Numbered from the stretch's first letter, positions 26,912-36,104 are shown. The stretch is 64,000 bases of DNA from Acidobacteriota bacterium (GCA_003222675.1 QHWT01000049.1:105313-169312), one strand, 5' to 3'. Notes: generated by a model not told the origin, from the letters alone. Translations and numbers: made by a program.

Positions 26912-27925
26912 ATGTCGGACGACGCCGCCCTATCGAAGCTGCTGAAGCCGTCATCGGCGATCCCGGCGAAGAGCGTTATCTCTTTCAGCGCCGCCGCTGT
27001 CCTGGCGGCCGTGCTCCTGTATTACTCGCTTCGCGGTATCGAGTGGAGACAGGTTGCGCGGATCATCACGAGCGCAAACCCAGGCCCTCTGATCCTGGCT
27101 TGCGTCATGGCGACCGTGAGCCTGTTCCTGCGCGCAGTGCGGTGGCGCATCCTGCTCAATGCCGGCGGCGACGTCCGCGTCGCGACCGCATTCTGGGCCA
27201 CGGCGGCAGGGTTCTTCGGCAACAACTTTCTGCCCGCGCGCGCCGGCGAGCTCGTTCGCACCTTCATGATCAGCTCGCGCAGCACGCTCGACACGGTCTA
27301 CGTGCTGGCGACGGCGCTGTCAGAGCGTGTCGCGGACGCGGTCGCGCTGGTGATTATCAGCGCAGTGGTGCTGTTGATTCTGCCGGCGCAACCCGGATGG
27401 CTGGCGGGGGCGGCGCGACCATTTGCGATCGTCGGCCTGCTCGGCGCGGCCGCCATCGCGATCCTGCCGCTGGTTGGATCGATGGGACGCGCCGTCATCG
27501 AGCGCGCGCCGGTCCCTCACGCGCTGCGCCCCAGGATCATTGGCGCAATGGAGCAGGGCCTGCGCGGCATTCGAGCCTTCCATGATGCGCGCCGCTTGGC
27601 CGGTTTTCTCGCGCTCACGATTGTGATTTGGTGTCTCGATGCGGTGGGAACGATCGTGGGAGGGACTGCCCTTGGATTTCGGATCCCGCTATCCGCGGCG
27701 TTCCTGCTCATTGCGGCGCTGGGACTCGCGAGCGCGCTGCCCTCGACGCCCGGATACGTCGGCATCTACCAGTTCGTCGCGGTGACGGTCTTGACGCCGT
27801 ACGGTTTCAGCCGCACCGATGCTATCGCGTATATCCTCGTCGCGCAGGCGTTGATGTACGTCGTGATCGGATTCTGGGGGTCCTTAGGACTTCTGCGTTA
27901 CCGTCGGACGCGGCGGTCCACGTAA
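26912..27925 (+). CDS. YbhN/AglD-type integral membrane protein (lysylphosphatidylglycerol-synthase TM family)
   Basis: 337-aa protein with about eight membrane helices and the family pattern LFLRAVRWRILLNAGG, FFGNNFLPARAGELVR and LPSTPGYVGIYQF. Members include the transmembrane half of MprF and flippase-like proteins linked to glycolipid export. As last gene of the sugar operon it may help move a lipid-linked sugar across the membrane; this is inference. ATG 26912 is chosen (8 nt after the GT2 stop). The 3' end overlaps the convergent YfhO gene by 28 nt. Confidence 0.85.
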   Translation: MSDDAALSKLLKPSSAIPAKSVISFSAAAVLAAVLLYYSLRGIEWRQVARIITSANPGPLILACVMATVSLFLRAVRWRILLNAGGDVRVATAFWATAAGFFGNNFLPARAGELVRTFMISSRSTLDTVYVLATALSERVADAVALVIISAVVLLILPAQPGWLAGAARPFAIVGLLGAAAIAILPLVGSMGRAVIERAPVPHALRPRIIGAMEQGLRGIRAFHDARRLAGFLALTIVIWCLDAVGTIVGGTALGFRIPLSAAFLLIAALGLASALPSTPGYVGIYQFVAVTVLTPYGFSRTDAIAYILVAQALMYVVIGFWGSLGLLRYRRTRRST

Positions 27926-30129
27926 GCCGCCGCACCTGCCCATACGATCAGCGCCGACACCGCCAGCATCGTGATCCACAAGCCGCGCACGAAGCCCGGC
28001 GCGTCGTACGTGAAACGCACGTCGTGCCGCCCCTTCGGCAGGCGTATCCCTCGCACGGAGATGTTGGCGCGGTAAACCGGCGTTCCATTGCCGTCCACCT
28101 GCGCCGTCCAGCCTGGATAGAACGTATCGGCCAGCAGCAGGAACCCGTCCGCCGGCGCCTCCGCATCGATGACGATGTGACGCGCATCCTCCCGCGTTAT
28201 GACAGCGCGGCCCGCGCCAGCGTTCGATGAGGCGTCGCGCTCGCCGACGCTTGGACGGATTGAATCCGGCGCGTCGTGCAACAGAATCTCGCGATCGGGA
28301 TCGAAATCGGCAGCGAGCAGGCGGCCAGCGGCATCGCGGTCGTTTGTCACGCGCCGGGCCGCGCGCACGAACCGCGCACGCGCCGCACCGTCGACGCGAT
28401 ACACGTAAGCAATCCCGTCGTGGCTGACCGGCGTCAGCACCGCCTCTTGCTGAGGGAAGGGGCTGAGCACGTGAGTGACGCCATAGGTCCTCAGCACTCT
28501 GGGAAGCGCGGGATGGATCCGCAGCATCCCTCCTTCGAGGTCGTAGTACATCAGCAGCGATACGAGCGATCCCTCGCGATTGTGATCGCCCCACAGGTTG
28601 ACATACCAGGTGGCGGCGATACCGGCGTAGCAGTCCGCCGACGGTGTATTCCAGAAACCGCCGCCGGTATTTGGCGCCAGCACATCGCGGAGCTCGTAGT
28701 ACGGGTTCACGTTCGTCCACCCTTGTGCGAACTGGAAGCTGCGTCGATGCAGATCGCGGTGGCGAGGGGTGAACGTGCGGGGCCGCATCGTGTCGGCGCG
28801 AATCGTGTTCACCGCAGGAGGCGCGGCGAGCCAATCGCGTGCCGACACCATCGGATTCTGACGCGGCTGGTGGACGAACAGGTCGAGTGCAGTGCCCGCG
28901 CAGATCGCCACGGCAATGAGCGTCGGTGCCTTCCGTCTGAAGGCGGAAGCCACGCGGGTTGAGAGGAGATCCGCGCGAAGGCGTGTCAGTCCCACGGCTC
29001 CGAGGAGCGCGAGACCCAGATCGACGACGATCAGGAACCTGGTGGGGAAGCGGAACATCTTCATCCCCGGAACCAGGAGGTACGCCACATGAAAGACGGG
29101 CGTCGCCTGTCCGAGGACGAAGAGATACGCGACGAGCGTCATCAGGATTGCGAACGCCACTGCCGGCCGCCGCCGCTCTCGAACAGCGCCATAGATCGCG
29201 AGCAGAAACGTCGCCGCGCCGACGTAGCCATAGTCCTCCCAGAAAAACGGCGGCCCGACGTACGTGTTGTTCGAGATGTCGCCGTGGATGTACGGCAACA
29301 GGAACGTGAGGACGTTCGGCGGCCAGTACGCGAGGCGAGTCGACCACACCCAGCCGAGCGCTTCGGCGCGGTCCGACACTTTTCCGAGCTCGAACAGCGG
29401 GAGGAGTACGACCGCGCCTGCCGCCGCACCGAGCGCCGTCGCGACGCCGACGCCGCTCAGCACCGGCAACCACGCAGGCAGAGATCCGAAACGCCGTCGA
29501 TCGACAAGCGCACGGAACAGCGCAAAGGCTGCGTACACCAGCGCGCAGATGTACGCCGACTGCGGGAAGCCGGAGAGCACCTGCTGCGCGAACACGAGGC
29601 CGAACGTCGCCAGCAGAAGTGCGCGACGCGCACGCGAGATCGCATCGTCACCGAGCGCGCGATCGAGCAACACGAGTCCCACCGGCAGCCAGACGACAGT
29701 GGAGACGATGGCGAGGTGTTTCAGTTGGCAGGCGATGTAGCCCGAGCCGGCGAACGCGATGCCCGCGAGGACGGCTCCCGTTCGGTCCGCGCCGAAGCGC
29801 CGCGCGAGCGAGTAGGCGCCGTGCGCAGCGACGAGCAGCAGCACGATCACGAACAGATCGAGCGCCGCGGCAGTCGGCAGCAGCGAGAAGGCGCCCAGTC
29901 CGATTGGATCCGCTGCTGATCCCGCGAGCGGAAGGCCTGAGCACAGTTGATTCGTCCACACCGGCGCCTGGCCGTGACGAACCATCTGGCCGACCAGCGC
30001 GCGTCCAGCGAGCTCGCCGTTGAAGATGTCGGACGCGAAGTAATCGTCGGTGATGTAAATGACGCCGAACGTGAGAAGGCGCCGGTACGGCAGCAAGGCA
30101 CCGAGGGTCAGGAATACGCGCGCCAACAT
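27898..30129 (-). CDS. YfhO-family polytopic membrane protein
   Basis: About 743 aa, more than ten membrane helices in the first 430 residues (e.g. LDLFVIVLLLVAAHGAYSLA, ALLLATFGLVFAQQVLSG). A large extracytoplasmic domain follows (about 440-700), then a final helix near the C terminus (MLAVSALIVWAGAAAY). DDYFASDIFNGELAGR near the start and LADTFYPGWTAQVDG near the end are family blocks. YfhO proteins modify teichoic or other glycopolymers with sugars, using the GT-C fold. Start ATG 30129 is used; TTG 30165 is also open. A palindromic repeat (28927-28947) lies inside the coding sequence. Confidence 0.82.
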   Translation of the reverse strand: MLARVFLTLGALLPYRRLLTFGVIYITDDYFASDIFNGELAGRALVGQMVRHGQAPVWTNQLCSGLPLAGSAADPIGLGAFSLLPTAAALDLFVIVLLLVAAHGAYSLARRFGADRTGAVLAGIAFAGSGYIACQLKHLAIVSTVVWLPVGLVLLDRALGDDAISRARRALLLATFGLVFAQQVLSGFPQSAYICALVYAAFALFRALVDRRRFGSLPAWLPVLSGVGVATALGAAAGAVVLLPLFELGKVSDRAEALGWVWSTRLAYWPPNVLTFLLPYIHGDISNNTYVGPPFFWEDYGYVGAATFLLAIYGAVRERRRPAVAFAILMTLVAYLFVLGQATPVFHVAYLLVPGMKMFRFPTRFLIVVDLGLALLGAVGLTRLRADLLSTRVASAFRRKAPTLIAVAICAGTALDLFVHQPRQNPMVSARDWLAAPPAVNTIRADTMRPRTFTPRHRDLHRRSFQFAQGWTNVNPYYELRDVLAPNTGGGFWNTPSADCYAGIAATWYVNLWGDHNREGSLVSLLMYYDLEGGMLRIHPALPRVLRTYGVTHVLSPFPQQEAVLTPVSHDGIAYVYRVDGAARARFVRAARRVTNDRDAAGRLLAADFDPDREILLHDAPDSIRPSVGERDASSNAGAGRAVITREDARHIVIDAEAPADGFLLLADTFYPGWTAQVDGNGTPVYRANISVRGIRLPKGRHDVRFTYDAPGFVRGLWITMLAVSALIVWAGAAAYVDRRVRR
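28927..28950. repeat. FRLKAEA palindrome, copy 1 (inside the YfhO gene)
   Basis: CCTTCCGTCTGAAGGCGGAAG is an imperfect stem-loop. Read on the plus strand it encodes AFRLKAEAT; on the YfhO strand it encodes SAFRRKAPT. A second copy at 50908-50928 reads NFRLKAE. I recall this palindrome as common in Vicinamibacteria, a memory rather than a search result. Confidence 0.6.
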
Positions 30130-30194
30130 GTTGGCGCGAATCTGGGGCCGGGCGGTATGTGTCAAGTATGTGAAATCTGCGGGATCGCTAAACC

Positions 30195-30230
30195 GACGGA
30201 GGCGTGTCTCCGTCTAACTGTATGAAAGGA
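30195..30230 (+). promoter_or_regulatory. Stem-loop and SD ahead of a 27-aa membrane peptide
   Basis: GACGGAG (30195-30201) pairs with CTCCGTC (30208-30214). It is followed by a strong SD AAAGGAG (30224-30230), 11 nt before ATG 30242. Confidence 0.5.
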
Positions 30231-30241
30231 GAAAACACATC

Positions 30242-30325
30242 ATGTTTGAATGGAACTTTTCGAGCAACGCCGACAAGTTGGTGGCATTTCTGCTGGTCGT
30301 CACGATTCTCGCGGTCCTGGTGTAA
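30242..30325 (+). CDS. Small single-span membrane protein, 27 aa
   Basis: Short gene encoding a polar N terminus (MFEWNFSSNADKL) and one hydrophobic helix (VAFLLVVTILAVLV). Support: a strong SD (AAAGGAG), an upstream hairpin, and codon use unlike the surrounding repeats. A GC hairpin (about 30328-30351, CCGGCGGG/CCCGCCGG) follows the stop and could terminate the message. Role unknown; small membrane peptides often regulate partner proteins. It could still be a chance frame. Confidence 0.5.
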   Translation: MFEWNFSSNADKLVAFLLVVTILAVLV

Positions 30326-30327
30326 AC

Positions 30328-30498
30328 CCGGCGGGCCTTCCTCCCCGCCGGATCTCACCGGGCATCGCCGGGTCTAAAGACCCGGCCTACAAAGGCGACC
30401 CGGCCGACATCTGAGGACCCGGCCTGCAAGGACGATCCGTCCTGCACGGCCGGCGGGTCTAAAGACGGCGGGTCTCAAGCCCTACAGACAGACCGGCC
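30328..30498. repeat. GGGTCTAAAGACCCGGCC repeat block
   Basis: A GC-rich hairpin is followed by several copies of GGGTCTAAAGACCCGGCCTAC and variants (GCCGGCGGGTCTAAAGACGG, CGGGTCTCAAGCCC). Each copy is itself palindromic. No gene is seen in this 170-nt gap. Confidence 0.7.
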
Positions 30499-31467
30499 CT
30501 ACAACCCTGATGGCGCGGCGCTCGCGGCAACGTAGCTTTTACGCGCGCGGGCGTTCATGCCACCCTTCTTCACGCGGACCTCGAGCTTGTGCACCTTGCC
30601 GTCCAGTGTGTCGGGAGAGAACCCGAGCACGTACTGGCTGTGCAGCTCCTGCGCCACGCGGGTGAAGGTCTCGTTGAGATCGGCCGTGCGCTTGAGCTCG
30701 AAATAGCCGCCGCCCGTATCTTCGGCCAGCCGCTTCAGCCCGCGATCCGGCTGGCTCCTCACACGCTGCTGGCCGTTGAAGTAATCGTTCACCAGCCCGA
30801 TCGCGTACACCATCACGTCTTTCTCGCGCGCGCGATCGTTCACCTTCCCGACGCCCACCTTGCTGCTCGTGTCGTCGCCATCCGTGAAGACCAGCACCAC
30901 CTTGCGCTCGGGCATGTTTTCGAGGCGGACGATGCTCTCTTCGACCGCGTCGTAGAGCCGCGTCGGATAGCCGAAGTCGAGCTCTTTCAAGAGCGACACC
31001 AGGCGATCGCGATCGCTCGTGAACTCGGTCTCGGGATGAAACTCAATCTTGTCATTGAACGCGCCCACCTGCCCCTGATCTTCCGGCAGCAGGCGCAGCA
31101 GGAACTGCTCCGCCCCCTGTTTCACGAGGTCGAGTGCGGTCGTCATGCTGCCGCTCGTGTCGAGCATGACTATCGTCGAGATGGGCGTCGGCTTGTTGTC
31201 GAACGTGGTGATCGTCTGCGGCTTGCCGTTATCGAGGATCTCGAAATCCGCCTGCACGAGATCGGGGACGAGCCGCTTCTCGGGATCGGTGACCGTCACA
31301 TAGATCGGGACCGACAACGTCGACAGCTTGAACTTCTGCCCGGCGGCCGGCACGGCCAGCAACGCGAGGGCAGCGACTGAAGCCACCAGCCGCCAGCCTC
31401 CAGCCGTCAGCGAAGAAGCCGCCAGCCGCCAGCCGCCAGCGGCCAGCGAAGACAACGAAGCGCGCAT
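30499..31467 (-). CDS. VWFA-related domain secreted protein
   Basis: 322 aa from ATG 31467. A signal-like N terminus is followed by a beta-sandwich-like segment (VPIYVTVTDPEKRLVPDLV, ADFEILDNGKPQTITTFDN) and a von Willebrand A domain. The MIDAS motif is IVMLDTSGSMT, and KVVLVFTDGDDTSSK carries the later metal residues. This is the acidobacterial VWFA-related family, thought to bind proteins or metals outside the cytoplasm. The signal region LAAGGWRLAASSLTAGGWRL is encoded by the tandem (GCTGGCGGCTG)n repeat that continues from the intergenic gap. The hydrophobic core (VAALALLAVPAAGQ) follows it. Confidence 0.85.
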   Translation of the reverse strand: MRASLSSLAAGGWRLAASSLTAGGWRLVASVAALALLAVPAAGQKFKLSTLSVPIYVTVTDPEKRLVPDLVQADFEILDNGKPQTITTFDNKPTPISTIVMLDTSGSMTTALDLVKQGAEQFLLRLLPEDQGQVGAFNDKIEFHPETEFTSDRDRLVSLLKELDFGYPTRLYDAVEESIVRLENMPERKVVLVFTDGDDTSSKVGVGKVNDRAREKDVMVYAIGLVNDYFNGQQRVRSQPDRGLKRLAEDTGGGYFELKRTADLNETFTRVAQELHSQYVLGFSPDTLDGKVHKLEVRVKKGGMNARARKSYVAASAAPSGL

Positions 31468-31516
31468 CACAGCTGAAAGCTGGAAGCTGGAAGCTGGAAG
31501 CTGGAGGCTGGCAGCT
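31376..31516. repeat. (CCAGCCGCCAGC)n and (AGCTGGAAGCTGG)n repeats
   Basis: Two repeat words lie side by side: CCAGCCGCCAGCC-type (31386-31446) lies inside the VWA gene's signal-peptide codons, and GAAAGCTGGAAGCTGGAAGC (31475-31503) lies upstream of its start. Confidence 0.75.
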
Positions 31517-31595
31517 AATTTATGGATTGAGCGCATAAAACTCCGCTGGGCAGGGGGGCAGATCCACTATAAACCGGTTCCGCTACAATCCGGTC

Positions 31596-33401
31596 GTGCG
31601 CGCCCTTTATCTGATTCTGCCGATCCTGGGCATTCTGGCAATTGCCTATCGGTATTACAGCGCCTTCATCGCGGCGCGGATCCTCGTGCTCGATGACGCC
31701 CGGCTCACGCCGGCCCACGTGCGTCCCGATCGGCACAACTACCACGCGACCACTCGGTGGGTGCTGTTCGGCCACCATTTCGCGGCAATTGCGGGCGCGG
31801 GGCCGCTGATCGGACCTGTGCTCGCCGCGCAGTTCGGGTATGCGCCGGGGCTGATCTGGCTGGTTGGCGGTGTCTGCCTCGCGGGCGCCGTCCACGACCT
31901 GGTGATCCTGTGGGCATCGACGCGCTCGGGAGGACGCTCGCTCGCCGAGCTCGCGCGCACCGAAATCGGCCCCGTCGCCGGCGGGACCGCCGCTGTCGCC
32001 ATTCTCTTCATCATCGTGATTGCGCTGGCGGGGCTCGGCCTCGCCGTGGTCAACGCACTGCAACAGAGCGCGTGGGGAACGTTCACGATCGGCGCGTCGA
32101 TTCCACTCGCGCTGTTCGTCGGCTTCTACATGTACCGCCTGCGGCCGGGACAGATCACGGAGGCGACGATCATCGGCGTCTCCGGGATGCTGGCTGCCGT
32201 CTTCTTCGGCAAGCCGATCGCCGCCTCATCGATCGGGCATTTCTTCCAGTTCAATCGCACCGAGCTCATCGTGCTGCTTGCCGGCTATGGGTTCATCGCG
32301 TCGGTGCTGCCGGTCTGGCTGCTGCTCACGCCGCGCGACTACCTGAGCTCGTTCATGAAGATCGGCACCATCGGCGCGCTCGTGCTCGGCGTCATCATCG
32401 TGAACCCCGAGCTGCGGATGCCGGCCTTCACCGAGTTCACATCGGGGGGCGGGCCGATCGTGCCGGGCCCGCTCTTCCCGTTCGCGTTCATCACCATCGC
32501 CTGCGGCGCGATCTCCGGGTTCCATGCGCTGATCGCGTCAGGGACGACCCCGAAGATGATCAATCGCGAATCGGATATCCGCGTGATCGGCTACGGCGCG
32601 ATGTTGATGGAAGGGCTCGTCGGCGTCATGTCGATGATCGCGGCATCGGCGCTCTATCCCGGCGATTACTTCGCGATCAATACGCCGCCGCAGGTCTTCG
32701 CGAACCTGGGGATGAGCGTCACGAATCTGCCGGCGCTCGAAGCGGCCGTCGGCGAGACCGTCACGGGGCGCACGGGCGGGGCCGTGTCGCTCGCCGTCGG
32801 CATGTCGCAGATCTTCAGCGGCCTCCCGGGCATGCGCGCGCTCGTCGATTACTGGTACCACTTCGCCATCATGTTCGAGGCGCTCTTCATCCTCACGACC
32901 ATCGACGCCGGCACCCGCGTCGCGCGTTTTCTCGTCGGGGAGTTCTTCGGCCGCGCGTACGAGCCCTTTGGTCGACCCGATTGGGTGCCGGGCGCGATCA
33001 TCTCGTCGCTCCTGGTGGTTTCGGCGTGGGGCTACTTCATCTGGGCGGGCAGCATCTCGACGATCTGGCCGATGTTCGGCATTGCGAACCAGCTGCTCGC
33101 GTCGGTCGCGCTCGCGGTCGGTTCGACCGTGATCATCAACGCAGGTCGCGCCCGCTACGCGTGGGTCACGCTGCTGCCGATGGCATTCGTGTCGATCACG
33201 ACCCTCTCGGCCGGCGTGCTCAGCGTCCGCGACAACTTCTGGCCCATGGCGATCGGTCGCAACGAGGCGCTTCATCTCCAGGGGTATCTGAACTCGATTC
33301 TGACGGTCGTGATGATGGTGTGCGTGCTCGTGATTCTGGCCAGCGCGGCGATCCGGTGGATCAAAGTGCTGACGGCTCAAGGCTCATGGCTGAAGGCTTA
33401 G
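31596..33401 (+). CDS. cstA: Carbon starvation protein A (CstA) family peptide/pyruvate transporter
   Basis: 601-aa membrane protein with about 15 helices. The family starts with [17 protein letters not shown] and has the conserved [20 protein letters not shown] and [17 protein letters not shown] blocks. [20 protein letters not shown] is also diagnostic. CstA takes up peptides or pyruvate during carbon limitation. Start GTG 31596 gives a full N-terminal helix. Shorter than E. coli CstA (about 700 aa), like many non-enteric homologues. Confidence 0.92.
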   Translation: MRALYLILPILGILAIAYRYYSAFIAARILVLDDARLTPAHVRPDRHNYHATTRWVLFGHHFAAIAGAGPLIGPVLAAQFGYAPGLIWLVGGVCLAGAVHDLVILWASTRSGGRSLAELARTEIGPVAGGTAAVAILFIIVIALAGLGLAVVNALQQSAWGTFTIGASIPLALFVGFYMYRLRPGQITEATIIGVSGMLAAVFFGKPIAASSIGHFFQFNRTELIVLLAGYGFIASVLPVWLLLTPRDYLSSFMKIGTIGALVLGVIIVNPELRMPAFTEFTSGGGPIVPGPLFPFAFITIACGAISGFHALIASGTTPKMINRESDIRVIGYGAMLMEGLVGVMSMIAASALYPGDYFAINTPPQVFANLGMSVTNLPALEAAVGETVTGRTGGAVSLAVGMSQIFSGLPGMRALVDYWYHFAIMFEALFILTTIDAGTRVARFLVGEFFGRAYEPFGRPDWVPGAIISSLLVVSAWGYFIWAGSISTIWPMFGIANQLLASVALAVGSTVIINAGRARYAWVTLLPMAFVSITTLSAGVLSVRDNFWPMAIGRNEALHLQGYLNSILTVVMMVCVLVILASAAIRWIKVLTAQGSWLKA

Positions 33402-33421
33402 GCCGGCCTGAGCCGTGAGCC

Positions 33422-34567
33422 CTACGCCTTGAGCCATTCGATGATCACCCGCTCGATCGCCTCCGCCATCTTTCGATAGCCCGCCGCATCGGGGTGCAAG
33501 CCGTCCGGAGAGCTGACCAGGCGATCGGCGTTGCCCGGCGCGGCCACCGCGGCGCGCGTGTCGACGAAGCGCACGTTGGGGTCCACTTTCGGCTGCGCCC
33601 TGATCCAGTCATTTATCGCGTGCATCCGCGCGTTCTGATCGGCCGTCGCCGTGTTGTAAGGAATGATGCTCCCGGCGACGACCTTGATACCCGCGTCCTT
33701 CGCGCGCTTGTACATGGCCGCGAGCTCCGTCTTCACGTGATCGACGCCGCGTCCCTGGTAGACATCATTGACACCTGCGACGATCACAACCACCGCGGGC
33801 TTCTTCGCGACGACATCTTCTTCGAACCGCCCGTGGATCTGATCGCTCCGCTGCGCGTTGATGCCCTGGTTGATCACTTCCCAGTCAGGGTGCGCCTTCA
33901 TCAGCCAGTAGGCGTATTGACTCGTCTCGTCGCCGCTGCCGCTCGGCGGCGCCTCGCGCGGCGACGTGAACGCCGGAGTCCCCGCCGTCGTCGAGTCGCC
34001 CATTGCAACAACGCGCAACCTGGCAGCGGATTGCGCCGACGGAGTGGTGGTGATGGACGGGAGCGCCAGCCTTCCCTCGTCACCATTGGCTCGCGAGCCG
34101 CTGCGGACCAGATCTTTCACCGTGGCGGTGTCGGTGCGAATCCAGCGCTGGACGCCTGCCGCTTCGTCGATGTGCCGCTCCAGGTCCCGCAGCGGCTTCG
34201 GCGCGCCCACGTAATCTTCGACCGTCTTGGAACGTTCTCCCAAACGGAGGGTCACATAGGTCGTCGGCAGGTCCGTGACGGGTGCGTTATACCTGTCTTT
34301 CAACGAAAAGAAGTCGATCTGCTGGAATTCGTCGAGGAGCGCCTTGACCGCCGCCGCCGAAATCCGCGCGGTCTGACGGCCCGTGACACGTACGAATCGC
34401 CGCCCGTCGTAGGCGACGGTTCCGTCACGATCGATCGTGACCGTGTAATCGGGGCACTCGCCAAAACATGGCGTCCGGCGCAGCGTGATCCGGGCGGGCG
34501 CCTCCGCGGGCGTGGACGGCTCCTGGATTGTGAACGTAATCGCAAGCAGCGGCCATAGAAACACCAC
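33422..34567 (-). CDS. DUF6438 domain fused to SGNH/GDSL hydrolase
   Basis: 381-aa exported protein. A short hydrophobic N terminus (VFLWPLLAITFTI) is followed by a DUF6438 domain with TPCFGECPDYTVTIDRDG and TVAYDGRRFV (about 28-130). From about 185 an SGNH hydrolase begins: block I is VAMGDSTTAG, the Asn block is IVAGVNDVYQG, and the catalytic Asp-x-x-His is SPDGLHPDAAGY. The hydrolase probably cleaves ester groups of lipids or glycans. I do not know this domain pair as a described fusion. Confidence 0.82.
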   Translation of the reverse strand: MVFLWPLLAITFTIQEPSTPAEAPARITLRRTPCFGECPDYTVTIDRDGTVAYDGRRFVRVTGRQTARISAAAVKALLDEFQQIDFFSLKDRYNAPVTDLPTTYVTLRLGERSKTVEDYVGAPKPLRDLERHIDEAAGVQRWIRTDTATVKDLVRSGSRANGDEGRLALPSITTTPSAQSAARLRVVAMGDSTTAGTPAFTSPREAPPSGSGDETSQYAYWLMKAHPDWEVINQGINAQRSDQIHGRFEEDVVAKKPAVVVIVAGVNDVYQGRGVDHVKTELAAMYKRAKDAGIKVVAGSIIPYNTATADQNARMHAINDWIRAQPKVDPNVRFVDTRAAVAAPGNADRLVSSPDGLHPDAAGYRKMAEAIERVIIEWLKA

Positions 34568-34625
34568 AGCACCTCGTGGAGTATTAGACGCCTTCTTCGA
34601 TCCTGCGCTGTCCTTCGACGTTCGA

Positions 34626-35876
34626 TTACTTGAAGACTGCTGTTGACGGTCCGCGCTCGGACTGAAGCCGCTTCGAGACCTTCTCGACCTCGCGCATGAC
34701 GCGCAGGACGTTCTGGCCGGTGATCTTCTTGACGTCGCCGTCGCGATATCCGCGGCGCAGGAGCTCCGCCGTCAGGTTCGGATACTTCGACACGTCGTCG
34801 AGGTCCTGAATCACTTGCGTGATGCCGTCGAAGTCTCCACCGAGGCCGATGTGATCGATGCCGGCGATCTTGCGAATGTGATCGATGTGGTCGGCGACCT
34901 CGGAAACCGTCGCGCGGGGCGCGGCGTTCGCAGCCGTCCATGCATCGACGCCTGCCTTCACGGTGGCGGCATCGTTCGGATGCAGCACCTTCAGCCGATC
35001 CTGCTCGGCGGTCTGCGCCTTGTTCCATGCGTTGACCTTCGGCGAGATGAAGCCCGGGACGAACGTGACCATGACCACGCCGCCGTTCTTCGGCAGCATC
35101 TGAAGAATACTGTCCGGAACGTTGCGGGGATGATCGTTGACGGCGCGCGCATCCGAGTGCGAGAAGATCACCGGCGCAACGCTGACGCGCAGCGCGTCTT
35201 CCATGGTGTCTGGCGAGACATGGCTCAGATCGACGAGCATGCCGAGCCAGTTCATCTCCTTCACCACCTCCTCGCCGAACGGCGCCAGGCCGCCGAGCTT
35301 CGCCGTGTCGGTCGCGGAGTCGGCCCAGGGCGTGTTGCTCGAGTGCGTGAGGGTCATGTAGCGCGCGCCGAGGCGATAGAACATGCGCAGGGCCGCGAGC
35401 GAGTTGTCGATCGAGTGGCCCCCCTCCATACCGATCATCGACGCGATCTTTCCCTGCTTGAAGATCCGCTCGATCTCGTCCGCTGTCAGCGCCAGCTCGA
35501 ACGTGTCCGGATACCGGCGCATCATGCGATGGACGGTGTCGATTTCTTCCATCGTCGCCGTGACCGCCGCCTGTCCCTGCAAATCGACGGGTACGTAGAC
35601 TGACCAGAACTGCCCTCCGACCCCGCCCGCCTTCAATCGAGGGATGTCCGTCATGATGCCGGGCTGCGGCTGTCGAATGTCGAGCTTCGCCAGATCGCGG
35701 GCCGGATCGTGCTCGCGGACGGCCCATGGGTAGTCGTTGTGACCATCGATGAGCGGAGACGCCCTGTGAAGCGCCCGTGCGCGCGCGAGCAGATCGGCGG
35801 ACGAAGCGGGTTGCTGCGCGGAGGCAAGCGTCAATGACAGGATCACGACGGAGCACAGGGACGCGTATCGGGGCAT
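34626..35876 (-). CDS. Membrane (renal-type) dipeptidase, M19 family
   Basis: 416-aa exported zinc dipeptidase. A signal peptide (LCSVVILSLTLASAQ) precedes the metal ligands: His-x-Asp in IDGHNDYPWA, Glu in IGMEGGHSID, and His residues in LVDLSHVSPDT and IFSHSDARAV. GIDHIGLGGDFDGI is the C-terminal signature. It hydrolyses dipeptides, including D-amino-acid ones. It is divergent from the FTR1 gene. The longer overlapping frame 34300-35856 on the same strand is a GC-driven artefact. Confidence 0.92.
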   Translation of the reverse strand: MPRYASLCSVVILSLTLASAQQPASSADLLARARALHRASPLIDGHNDYPWAVREHDPARDLAKLDIRQPQPGIMTDIPRLKAGGVGGQFWSVYVPVDLQGQAAVTATMEEIDTVHRMMRRYPDTFELALTADEIERIFKQGKIASMIGMEGGHSIDNSLAALRMFYRLGARYMTLTHSSNTPWADSATDTAKLGGLAPFGEEVVKEMNWLGMLVDLSHVSPDTMEDALRVSVAPVIFSHSDARAVNDHPRNVPDSILQMLPKNGGVVMVTFVPGFISPKVNAWNKAQTAEQDRLKVLHPNDAATVKAGVDAWTAANAAPRATVSEVADHIDHIRKIAGIDHIGLGGDFDGITQVIQDLDDVSKYPNLTAELLRRGYRDGDVKKITGQNVLRVMREVEKVSKRLQSERGPSTAVFK

Positions 35877-35914
35877 GGCGAAATTATCGCTGATTGTGCG
35901 TCGAGCTTGGGTGT

Positions 35915-36000
35915 GTCCGCCTTCGCCCGCAATGAAGTCCCTGCGGGCTACGGCGCGACTCGCCTTGTCCGGCGCTTCGCGGCGGACAAGGCTGGGACTG
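35915..36000. repeat. (TCCGCCTTCGCC / GGCGGACAAG) palindromic repeat
   Basis: GTCCGCCTTCGCCCGC... CTTGTCCGGCG...GCGGCGGACAAG forms overlapping inverted words in the divergent gap. A related word (CCCGCCGAGCCGAAGCTCG) is found near 60172-60192. Confidence 0.5.
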
Positions 36001-36035
36001 TCGAAGTCCTACATCGGGCAGATTTGAAAGGCGAC

Positions 36036-36093
36036 TTGACTGGTCGGACTTCGGCCGCTATGATTTCTGATATCCGACCTGAACGGTCGGATA
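36036..36093 (+). promoter_or_regulatory. Sigma-70 promoter with IscR/Rrf2-like operator for the iron permease
   Basis: TTGACT (36036-36041), a 17-nt spacer and TATGAT (36059-36064) make a near-consensus promoter. At the expected start site lies a perfect 9-5-9 inverted repeat, TATCCGACC-tgaac-GGTCGGATA (36071-36093). Its layout, ATA..CCGAC...GTCGG..TA, resembles the type 1 IscR box. A further half-site GGTCGGA (36042-36048) is in the spacer. Confidence 0.75.
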
Positions 36094-36104
36094 CCACACA
36101 CATC

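Noticed and set aside
27884-29473. Long minus-strand frame of 529 codons overlapping the YfhO gene
   Set aside because: Arg/Ala/Gly-rich translation without domain sense; it is another phase of the YfhO gene, caused by high GC. YfhO has clear membrane helices and family blocks.
34300-35856. 518-codon minus-strand frame spanning the dipeptidase and the DUF6438-SGNH gene
   Set aside because: It crosses two well-supported genes in the wrong phase and has shadow-like composition.
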